Of a stretch of DNA of 64,000 nucleotides, positions 57,569 through 64,000 are shown piece by piece. The notes under the pieces were generated by a model. The model ran no database searches and had not been told where the DNA came from. It saw only the letters and a list, made by a program, of their open reading frames with translations. The position numbers and the translations under genes are program-made. Every line of letters starts with the position of its first letter. Position 1 is the stretch's first letter. This DNA is from Streptomyces poonensis (GTDB lineage Bacteria > Actinomycetota > Actinomycetes > Streptomycetales > Streptomycetaceae): assembly GCF_014650915.1 (NCBI RefSeq), contig NZ_BMVW01000005.1, positions 248,001 to 312,000 of the forward strand, given 5' to 3'.

Positions 57569-58372
57569 CTACCGGCAGGCCTTGAGGAACTCCCGCAGTA
57601 TCCGCTCCCCCGCGGCCACCCCCCGTTCCGGCAGCGGGGTGACCGTGGGCGCCACCCAGCCGGTCTCGGCCAGCTCGCCGTGCCCCGGACGCCAGCCGCG
57701 GTCCGCCGCCAGCAGCAGATCGGCGTCCAGCAGGGAGTCCCCGGCCGCGAGCGTCAGCCCGGCGCCGGTGCGCCGGGCCACCTCCCGCATCGCCGCGCTC
57801 TTGGTGAGCGGCTTCGGTACGACGTAGATCTTGCGGCCCTGGAGCGAGACCGTCCAGCCGCGGTTCTCGGCCCAGACCGCGAGCTCCTTGACCCAGTCCT
57901 CGGGCAGCAGTTCACGCTCGACGACGAGATACGCGAACAGGTCCTCCGCCACCCGGTGCTTGCGCACCCAGAGCGGGTCGGCGGTGGCCTCCATGCGGGC
58001 GCGCACCTCGTCCAGCGGGGCGCACTCGTCGGCGAGGCGGGACAGCACCCGCGCGTGCCAGTCCGGGTCCGAGACGCCGTCCACGAGCAGATGACCGCCG
58101 TTCGCGCAGATCGCGTACGCCGGCGCGGGACCCGGCAGGTTGATCCGCCCGTACTGCTCGCGCGTCCGGGTCGTGGTCGGCACGAACACCGCCGCGTCCC
58201 CGAGTTCGGCGAGCAGTGCGGCCGAGGCCTCCGTCATGTACGACAGCGGCTCGCTGCCGTACACCTCCACGCACAGCAGCCGCGGTGCCTCCGCGTCCGG
58301 CGCGGTGAGCGCCAGCGCGGCGGACGAGTAGATGAGCGTACGGTCGAGGTCGCTCGCCACCAGGACGGCCAT
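57569..58372 (-). CDS. HAD-superfamily phosphatase of the Ter cluster
   Basis: Protein of 267 residues with HAD motifs: VASDLDRTLIYS (nucleophile Asp and acid Asp), Thr-rich FVPTTTRTREQY (motif II), Lys in VPKPLTKSAAMREV, and LAAGDSLLDADLLLAAD (motif IV). The large cap puts it in the Cof/sucrose-phosphatase-like group. It is the last gene of an operon with the PRTase-TRSP-StiP-PELOTA fusion (TGATG overlap) and an HpcH/HpaI lyase, a set described in Ter stress systems as making a nucleoside-like metabolite. Here it would remove a phosphate from that intermediate. Confidence 0.9.
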   Translation of the reverse strand: MAVLVASDLDRTLIYSSAALALTAPDAEAPRLLCVEVYGSEPLSYMTEASAALLAELGDAAVFVPTTTRTREQYGRINLPGPAPAYAICANGGHLLVDGVSDPDWHARVLSRLADECAPLDEVRARMEATADPLWVRKHRVAEDLFAYLVVERELLPEDWVKELAVWAENRGWTVSLQGRKIYVVPKPLTKSAAMREVARRTGAGLTLAAGDSLLDADLLLAADRGWRPGHGELAETGWVAPTVTPLPERGVAAGERILREFLKACR

Positions 58373-60864
58373 CAGACGGCCACCGCCTTCCCGTCGGCGC
58401 CGGTGGCGCCCCGTGTGTACTGAGGGTGGATCAGTCCCACACAGGTGTACGGGAGACCGTCGACCTCCTCCACCGGCACCCCGCGCTGTTCGGCCAGCAG
58501 ACGTACGTGGTCCAGGTCGGCGCCCGCCCCGGTCCGGGCGAGGATCTTCCAGGGGACGCGGCGCAGCAGGACGCGTGTCGTCTCGCCGACGCCCGGCTTG
58601 ACGAGGTTGACGTCGTGGATGCCGTACTCCTCGCTGATCCGCTCGACGGCCGCCCAGCCCTCCCAGGTGGGGGTGCGGTCGGCGGAGAGGAGTTCCTTGG
58701 CCTTGGCGTCCACCTCGTCGGCGACCTCGGTGAACCGGGCGGAGACGGCGTCCAGGAAGTCGTTCGAGACGTCGGCGCCGGCGAGTTCGCGGTAGAACTT
58801 CGCGCCGTGGAAGTCGTCCGGGCCGACCAGGTCCGCGCGCAGCACGGTGCGCGAGACCAGGCCGGAGACCGTGGAGTTGAGGCAGGCGGAGGGGATGAGG
58901 AAGTCCTCGCGGGTGCCGTAGGTGCGCACGCAGGCGCCCGGGTCGGCGAGGACCGCGATCTCCGGGTCGAAGCCGGTGATGCCGTCGGACGCCTCGAAGT
59001 CCCGGACCGCCGCCGCGAGTTCCCGCGTGATGGCGCCCTTGCCGGTCCAGCCGTCGACGAACACGACGTCGGCCGGGTCGTACCGCTTCGCCAGCCAGCG
59101 CAGCGCGTTGGCGTCGATGCCCCGGCCGCGGACGATGGAGACGGCGTAGTGCGGCAGGTCGAACCCGTGCCGGTGCCGGGCCCAGCGGCGCATCAGGACG
59201 CCGACAGGCGTGCCCGCGCGCGCGAGCGAGACGAGCACGGGCCGCGACGACCGCCGCGCCCGCTCGGCAAGCACGGTCTCGGTGACGACGCCCACCGCCT
59301 GGGCGATCCGTGCGGCGGAGACGTCCAGGGCGCTGCGGAAGAGCGCCTGGTACCGCTCGCTGGGCTGGTACTCCACCGGCAGCGACTCCGCGTAGTGCGC
59401 GCCCCCGCGCTGGATCGCCTCCTCGCGCTCCTCGGTCGGCGCCTCCAGGGTGACGTCCGAGAGGTCCTGCAGCAGCCAGCCGACCTCGTCGGGTGCGTAC
59501 GAGGAGAAGGCGGGGCCGCGGAGGGGCTCGGGCAGCATGGAGGGCCTTTCGGGAGCATGCGCGGGGGCGTGCGGAGGCGCGGGGACGTACGACGGGACGA
59601 CCGCGAGCAGGACGTGCGGGACATGTGCGGCCAGCCGGGCCACGAGACCGTCGGGGGCGTGCAGGGCGGGGGTGTCGGCGGCCGAGTCGACGACGGCGAC
59701 GACCGCGTCGAAGCCGGCACCCGCGACGTTGTAGGCGTAGCGCTCGCCGGGGCCGTCGGCGGGGTCGTCGTGGGCGGGGAAGACGATGCGGCTGCGGATC
59801 GCGTAGCCCGGGTCGTCGACCGCGAGGACGGGTGAGCGGGTGGTGGTGGAATAGCGCACCTCGGCGCCGGTGCCGCCGATCTGCCGTTCCAGCTCCACGG
59901 CGAGCCGCAGCGGCGCGTACATCAGCTCCTCGAAGCCGAGCACGAGCACACGTCTCGCGTCCGCCGGCAGGGCGTCCCCGATGCGGGCGGCCATGGCGGG
60001 CAGGGCGCTCTCCAGGGCCGTACGGTGCCGGGGGGTGAAGCCGTGGCGTCCGCCGTCGGGGAGGCCGCGGGGCCAGTCCAGCTCGACACGGGTGACGCGC
60101 GGTGCGGCACCGTCCGGGACGGACACACCGGCAGCGGCTCCGCCACCGGCCGCCGCCTCCTGCTCAGCCACCAGCGCCTGCCCCTTCTCCAGCACCCCCT
60201 CCGGCAGCCGTACGGTCCCCGAGGCCGCCGTCACCAGGTCCACGCGGGCGCCGATCTCGCGCGCGAACTCCGTAAGGCGCCCGAGGTCCGCCGCCGACCG
60301 CATGTCGACCAGCGCCACGATCACGTACCGCCCGCGCGGATAGCGGCCGTGCAGCTCGCGGATGGTGTTCAGGACGGTGTTGCCGGTGGAGAACTCGTCG
60401 TCCACCAGCACCAGCGGGCCGTCGCCCGCGAGCAGCGCCGGGTCCTCCGGCAGCAGCAGATGGGAGGTGGCGTGGGAGTGGGACTCCTCGAAGCCGCCGG
60501 CCCGGGCGACACCCTCGACGGGCCGCCGGGTCGAGTGCAGGCAGGGCGCGAGGCCCACGCCGTCGGCGACCGAGTGGCCGAGGCCGGTGGCCGTCTCGGC
60601 GTACCCGAGGACGACGGCCGCGGCCGCCTCCTCGTCGCCGAGCAGCTCGCGCACCCGGCGGCCGAGGGCGACGCCGTACCCGTACACGACGGACGGCGAC
60701 TGGGGCACGTGCTTGCCGAGCACGTTGGACACCAGCAGGTGCGCACGCTTGGGGTTGCGTCTCAGCGCGAGTCCCAGCAGGTCGCGCAGCCGGTCGTCAC
60801 CGGCCAGTTCGACACCGAGCCGCTCGGCGACCCAGTTCCCGGTCCAGACCTCGTTCTTGTTCAT
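58372..60864 (-). CDS. PRTase-TRSP-StiP-PELOTA multidomain Ter protein
   Basis: Large fusion of 830 residues. Residues 20-235 are an orotate-type phosphoribosyltransferase with the PRPP loop VLVDDEFSTGNTVLNTI. Residues about 265-475 are a TRSP domain ending SSYAPDEVGWLLQDLSD. Residues about 480-740 match the StiP cysteine-protease-like domain: VLVSLARAGTPVGVLMRRW, VFVDGWTGKGAITRELAAAV and STVSGLVSRTVL. The last 80 residues are a PELOTA RNA-binding domain (VNLVKPGVGETTRVLLRRVP). In many genomes these are two separate proteins. The start is ATG; a 41-bp repeat-rich spacer follows the HpcH gene. Confidence 0.9.
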   Translation of the reverse strand: MNKNEVWTGNWVAERLGVELAGDDRLRDLLGLALRRNPKRAHLLVSNVLGKHVPQSPSVVYGYGVALGRRVRELLGDEEAAAAVVLGYAETATGLGHSVADGVGLAPCLHSTRRPVEGVARAGGFEESHSHATSHLLLPEDPALLAGDGPLVLVDDEFSTGNTVLNTIRELHGRYPRGRYVIVALVDMRSAADLGRLTEFAREIGARVDLVTAASGTVRLPEGVLEKGQALVAEQEAAAGGGAAAGVSVPDGAAPRVTRVELDWPRGLPDGGRHGFTPRHRTALESALPAMAARIGDALPADARRVLVLGFEELMYAPLRLAVELERQIGGTGAEVRYSTTTRSPVLAVDDPGYAIRSRIVFPAHDDPADGPGERYAYNVAGAGFDAVVAVVDSAADTPALHAPDGLVARLAAHVPHVLLAVVPSYVPAPPHAPAHAPERPSMLPEPLRGPAFSSYAPDEVGWLLQDLSDVTLEAPTEEREEAIQRGGAHYAESLPVEYQPSERYQALFRSALDVSAARIAQAVGVVTETVLAERARRSSRPVLVSLARAGTPVGVLMRRWARHRHGFDLPHYAVSIVRGRGIDANALRWLAKRYDPADVVFVDGWTGKGAITRELAAAVRDFEASDGITGFDPEIAVLADPGACVRTYGTREDFLIPSACLNSTVSGLVSRTVLRADLVGPDDFHGAKFYRELAGADVSNDFLDAVSARFTEVADEVDAKAKELLSADRTPTWEGWAAVERISEEYGIHDVNLVKPGVGETTRVLLRRVPWKILARTGAGADLDHVRLLAEQRGVPVEEVDGLPYTCVGLIHPQYTRGATGADGKAVAV

Positions 60865-60865
60865 C

Positions 60866-60908
60866 GATGTCTTCGTCAGAGCTTTCCTCGTCGGAGCTTT
60901 CTTCGTCA
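60866..60908. repeat. Short 18-bp-period repeats between the HpcH and PRTase genes
   Basis: On the minus strand the spacer consists of GACGAAGAAAGCTC, GACGAGGAAAGCTC and GACGAAGAC units separated by one or a few bases. Each has a purine-rich GACGARGA core, so the copies may offer alternative ribosome contacts ahead of the ATG at 60864. It arose by local duplication near the stop of the HpcH gene. Confidence 0.75.
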
Positions 60909-62072
60909 GACCCTGAGCCCCGCCGCCAGCAGTTCCACGAAGCCGATGTCCTCGCCGGCGACGCCGAAGACCTCGGCGCGCTGCAGCACGCGCTCGGCCC
61001 AGGCGCGGTGCGGCTTCACCTCGTTCATCTTGTTCGTGTACGCGGACCGCAGGACGCCTCCGCCACCGCGCTCGGGCCGGAGGATGTCCTGCGCGTCGCT
61101 GAACTCCTCGTGGCTGACCACGGACAGGGCGTGCACGGGGAGCACGTGCGAGGGGTGGATGCAGGTCTTGCCGAGGAGGCCGTTCGCCTGGTCCAGGGCG
61201 ACCTCCCGCAGCAGGCCGTCCATCGCGTGTTCGAGCAGCGTGTCACGGAGGTCCACGGCCCGCTGCTCCCGGAAGGGGCTGTGCCGCAGCTGCGGTTTGA
61301 ACATGCGCTCCGAGACACGGAAGTACTCCCACACGGGCCCGGTGACCGTGAAGCCGGTACCGTCCGCCCGCCCGAGGACGTTGACCACGTCCGCGATCAC
61401 GGAGGCCACGATCTGCACGTCGTACGCGGTCATGTCGGGCGCCCGGCGCAGCGCGTACGAGGAGCAGAAGTCGGTGACGCCGAGGCGGAGCGCGAGCACC
61501 CGGTCGCGGTACTTGTCGACCGTGCGGAAGATGCCCTGCAGGGCCGCGGCGCGGGTCTCCAGGTACAGCAGGTCGGGCGACTCCAGCACGGGCATCGCGA
61601 ACAGCCGCCGCCCGCAGGCGGCCTCGGCCGCGGTGAGCGCCTCCAGGAAGGGCACGCCCCGCTCCTCGGTGAACTTCGGCAGCACGAACCCGGACAGCAG
61701 CCGTACGTCCGCGCCGAGCCGCCGTACGAGGTCCGGTATCTGCTCGGGGGTGCGGACCCGGATGAACAGCAGGGGCAGTTCGGCGCCCGGCCTGGCGGCG
61801 AGGTCGGCGAACTGCCGGACGAGGTTCTCCTCGGCGCCGGGAACCTCGCCGTCGTCGATGGAGTCCTCCAGGCACAGCACCATGGAGACCACGCCGCGTC
61901 CGGCCTGTTTGATCACGTCGTCGGCCAGCCGCGGCCGGGTGGCCGGGCTGTAGAGAGTGGCCCCGAGGGCTGCCGCGAGCACGCGGGCCGGGGAGTCGGC
62001 GGTGAAGACGGCCGGCTCCCGGTGGAAGAGGCGCTGACGCTCCTCAGGGGCGAGATGCCCGAAATGACGCAT
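60906..62072 (-). CDS. HpcH/HpaI aldolase/citrate-lyase-family protein of the Ter cluster
   Basis: TIM-barrel protein of 388 residues related to citrate-lyase beta subunit and HpcH/HpaI aldolases. VSMVLCLEDSIDDGEVPGAE supplies an acidic motif, FAMPVLESPDLLYLETR the conserved Glu, LRLGVTDFCSSYALRR the metal Asp, and GKTCIHPSHV the C-terminal signature. It is the first gene of the Ter biosynthetic operon. The ATG at 62072 has AGGGA 6 nt upstream; upstream in-frame codons are unlikely. It is divergent from terD, 225 bp apart. Confidence 0.92.
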   Translation of the reverse strand: MRHFGHLAPEERQRLFHREPAVFTADSPARVLAAALGATLYSPATRPRLADDVIKQAGRGVVSMVLCLEDSIDDGEVPGAEENLVRQFADLAARPGAELPLLFIRVRTPEQIPDLVRRLGADVRLLSGFVLPKFTEERGVPFLEALTAAEAACGRRLFAMPVLESPDLLYLETRAAALQGIFRTVDKYRDRVLALRLGVTDFCSSYALRRAPDMTAYDVQIVASVIADVVNVLGRADGTGFTVTGPVWEYFRVSERMFKPQLRHSPFREQRAVDLRDTLLEHAMDGLLREVALDQANGLLGKTCIHPSHVLPVHALSVVSHEEFSDAQDILRPERGGGGVLRSAYTNKMNEVKPHRAWAERVLQRAEVFGVAGEDIGFVELLAAGLRV

Positions 62073-62261
62073 ATAAATCCCTGTGCGGCTGGTCGGCCGG
62101 TCGAACGAGTGGCCGGTAATAGTACGTTCGGTTCCCTGTCGGTAGTTCCCGCAGCGCATGAAATCCCGGTTACGCGGGCCTGCACAGCCCTGCCGCGGGC
62201 CTGCCCGCCCGGGTCGCGCCCGTCAGCCCGGCCCGGGCCTCCGGAAGTACCTCTACCCGCG

Positions 62262-62291
62262 TTGTCGTGACCAGGACCGACAGGGCAGGAT
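62262..62291 (+). promoter_or_regulatory. Promoter for leaderless terD mRNA
   Basis: TTGTCG (62262-62267), an 18-bp spacer and CAGGAT (62286-62291) match the vegetative consensus; six bases then lead to the ATG at 62298. The same CAGGAT-N6-ATG layout is seen before the KDPG aldolase gene. Confidence 0.6.
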
Positions 62292-62297
62292 GACCGC

Positions 62298-63179
62298 ATG
62301 ACGCACGCGATGCTGAAGGGATCGAACGTCCCGCTGGACGTCACGGCGGTGCGCGCCGTACTGCGCTGGACGACCGGACAGGGCGTCCCGGACGTCGACG
62401 CCTCGGCGCTGCTCCTCGGCTCCGACGGCCGCGTACGGTCCGACGAGGACTTCGTCTTCTACAACCAGCCGCGTCATCCTTCCGGCAAGGTCTGGCGGCT
62501 CGGCAAGAAGCGCGTCGCCGAGGGCCTGACGGACACGATCCAGACGGATCTGGCCGGTGTCGAGCCCGCCGTCGGACAGATTCTGCTGGTCGCCTCGGCC
62601 GACGACGTCACCTTCGACCGCGTACGGTCCCTGCGCATCCTGCTGTACGACGCCACCGTCGCCGACGCGGAGCCGCTGGCCTACTTCGACATCACACCGG
62701 AGACCGGCGAGGAGACCGCGCTGATCTGCGGGGAGCTGTACCGGCGCGGCGGCGGCTGGAAGTTCCGCGCGCTCGGCGAGGGCTACACCAACGGTCTGCA
62801 GGGGCTCGCGGTGGACTACGGGATCTCGGTGGACGAGACCGAGGCGGCCGCCACCGCCCCGGCCTCCGAGACCCAGGTCCCGGACGTCTCGGTACCGCTG
62901 CCGCCGGAGCAGTCGACGGCCGCGGTGCCCGCACAGCCGGCGGCGTACGGCTACCCCCTGGCGCCGCCGGCCCCTCCGGCCCAGCCGCCCGCCCAGCCCG
63001 CGTACGGCTACCCGCAGCCGACGGGCCAGCACACGAGCCCGCCCGCGTACGGCTATCCGCACCCCCAGCAACCGCCCGCGACGGCGGCCCCGGCCTACGG
63101 CTACCCGCAGGCGACGAGCTCGCTACCGGACCCGGACTTCGAGCTCCCGCCCCAGGGCCCGCAGTTCATCGGCCGCTAG
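62298..63179 (+). CDS. TerD-domain protein with AYGYP-repeat tail
   Basis: Protein of 293 residues. Residues 1-185 are a TerD domain: LKGSNVPLDVTAVRAVLRWT, DASALLLGSDGRVRSDEDFV and LLYDATVADAEPLAYFDI, with the acidic Ca2+-binding loops. A disordered Pro-rich tail of about 100 residues follows with four AYGYP units (PAYGYPQ and variants). TerD proteins bind calcium and take part in tellurite, phage and envelope stress responses. The tail resembles SH3-type or membrane-surface interaction tails. It is divergent from the HpcH-PRTase-HAD operon and convergent with a second TerD-like gene. Confidence 0.93.
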   Translation: MTHAMLKGSNVPLDVTAVRAVLRWTTGQGVPDVDASALLLGSDGRVRSDEDFVFYNQPRHPSGKVWRLGKKRVAEGLTDTIQTDLAGVEPAVGQILLVASADDVTFDRVRSLRILLYDATVADAEPLAYFDITPETGEETALICGELYRRGGGWKFRALGEGYTNGLQGLAVDYGISVDETEAAATAPASETQVPDVSVPLPPEQSTAAVPAQPAAYGYPLAPPAPPAQPPAQPAYGYPQPTGQHTSPPAYGYPHPQQPPATAAPAYGYPQATSSLPDPDFELPPQGPQFIGR

Positions 63180-63205
63180 GGGAAGGCACCCCGCCGGACA
63201 CGGCG

Positions 63206-63943
63206 TCAGCGCTCGGCCTTCGACTTGTAGCCACGCCCCCACTGCAGTCCCCACCCGTACAACCGGTCCAGCTCCCCCTGGAAGCCGTACACGAACTTCA
63301 CCTCGCGGCGGACGACGATCTCGCCCTTGACGTTCTCGATCATCACCACCGCGCAGGAGCGCGCCTGCGGCTGGCGCTCGTCGAGGCTGACCTCGATCCG
63401 CGGACCGTTGCTCGGATAGAGCGTGACGGCGGCCTGGGTGCGGTCGAAGGCCGGGGTCTGGTCGTAGATGTAGACGAACACCAGGAGCCGCTTGATGTCG
63501 TCCCGGTGGTCGAGGTTGACGTAGACCGTCTCGCCGGACCCGGAGCCGAACCGGTCGTCGCCGCTGAGCTTCACGTACGGCGGGGCGTTGGTGTCGCCCA
63601 GAAAGCCGCCGAGCGGCTGCACCACGCCCTTGCTGCCGTCCTTGAGCTCGTACATGACACCGAGGTCGAGGTCCACGTTGACCATGCTCTGGGTGTGGCC
63701 CTGGACCTCCTGCGGCCTGAGTGCCTGGAAGGGATGGCGCAGCAGGCTGGCGCGCCTGGGGCCGCCTATGTCGGAGGTGCGCATCCGCCAGGACAGGTTG
63801 ATGCGCAGATGGCCGGTCTCGGCGCCCTGTTTGGTGAGCGAGATCCGCTGGTTCCGCTTGGTGAGCTCGATCGCGTTGGTCGCCGCGTTGCCGGCGTCGT
63901 ACTCGGCCGCTCGGCCGCCGCGCAAACTGTCCAGGAAACCCAT
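63206..63943 (-). CDS. TerD-like protein (Streptomyces tdd8/SCO2368-type)
   Basis: Protein of 245 residues, TerD-related but with an extra N-terminal part, MGFLDSLRGGRAAEYDAG. The TerD core reads VNVDLDLGVMYELKDGSKGV and FGSGSGETVYVNLDHRDDI, then VTLYPSNGPRIEVSLDE. From memory it matches S. coelicolor Tdd8 (SCO2368), a TerD protein tied to calcium balance and to normal differentiation. This identity was not tested. GGGGGCGGAAG directly precedes the ATG. It converges with the first terD across a 26-bp gap holding only a weak CGCC/GGCG hairpin. Confidence 0.9.
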   Translation of the reverse strand: MGFLDSLRGGRAAEYDAGNAATNAIELTKRNQRISLTKQGAETGHLRINLSWRMRTSDIGGPRRASLLRHPFQALRPQEVQGHTQSMVNVDLDLGVMYELKDGSKGVVQPLGGFLGDTNAPPYVKLSGDDRFGSGSGETVYVNLDHRDDIKRLLVFVYIYDQTPAFDRTQAAVTLYPSNGPRIEVSLDERQPQARSCAVVMIENVKGEIVVRREVKFVYGFQGELDRLYGWGLQWGRGYKSKAER

Positions 63944-64000
63944 CTTCCGCCCCCCACCCCGCTGTCCGTCTGTGTCCTGTATAGGCGGTGACGCCGCGGG

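Overview
The window is chromosomal DNA of a high-GC actinomycete, almost certainly a Streptomyces. Signs are the very high G+C with strong third-position bias, many GTG starts, 4-bp ATGA/GTGA/TGATG gene overlaps, promoters that end 6-7 nt before a start codon (leaderless mRNAs), TerD-domain proteins and SCO2322-type proteins. Gene order (KDPG aldolase, RNase H/phosphatase, zinc-ribbon protein and NIF3 at the left; a B12 ECF cluster in the middle; TerD genes at the right) matches, from memory, the S. coelicolor core region around SCO2297-SCO2368. That match was not tested. It is mostly conserved core chromosome: no integrase, transposase, CRISPR array or phage block was seen.

Left third (1-21 kb): an AraC regulator with a DMT exporter, a Uma2 nuclease, a self-regulating MerR with a membrane protein, YaaA, a leaderless KDPG aldolase behind a strong inverted repeat, and the coupled operon NIF3 / zinc ribbon / RNase H-phosphatase, in which the zinc-ribbon gene starts at CTG. 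Then come a beta-propeller-like unknown, a 58-residue protein with a perfect terminator, a MaoC dehydratase, the decayed remains of an ABC-transporter/response-regulator operon (11.37-11.94 kb), a DHA2 exporter, a methyltransferase, a cell-wall amidase, and a tightly coupled three-gene operon of extracytoplasmic binding-protein and VWA proteins (17.2-20.8 kb).

Middle (21-46 kb): a three-gene operon (GT4 glycosyltransferase, methyltransferase, alpha/alpha-barrel protein) diverges from a KstR-like TetR gene with a consensus KstR-type operator between them. Next is a cobalamin riboswitch driving five coupled genes: two surface-anchored proteins, one resembling eukaryotic intrinsic factor/transcobalamin in fold, and the T, A1-A2 and S components of an ECF transporter. 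Together they look like a complete B12 capture and import system. Further on are a secreted transglycosylase, a GT87-PAP2 fusion, an O-methyltransferase behind a perfect operator, an MFS exporter fused to a MarR-like domain, a peptidoglycan-binding protein, and a GDT1-type manganese exporter under a yybP-ykoY (Mn2+) riboswitch. A secreted HNH nuclease sits behind four 11-nt repeats resembling a PhoP box, next to a PhoD-type phosphatase.

Right third (46-64 kb): DoxX with a CebR-like box upstream, Cu/Zn SOD with a repetitive tail, two DedA proteins, PanE, a TetR gene sharing a perfect 32-bp palindrome with a divergent membrane protein, tRNA-Val(UAC), a DUF4097 lipoprotein, a coiled-coil protein and FmdB. 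The window ends in a Ter stress cluster: HAD phosphatase, a PRTase-TRSP-StiP-PELOTA four-domain fusion and an HpcH/HpaI lyase in one operon, beside two TerD proteins. All functions are inferred by reading motifs; no database search was run.
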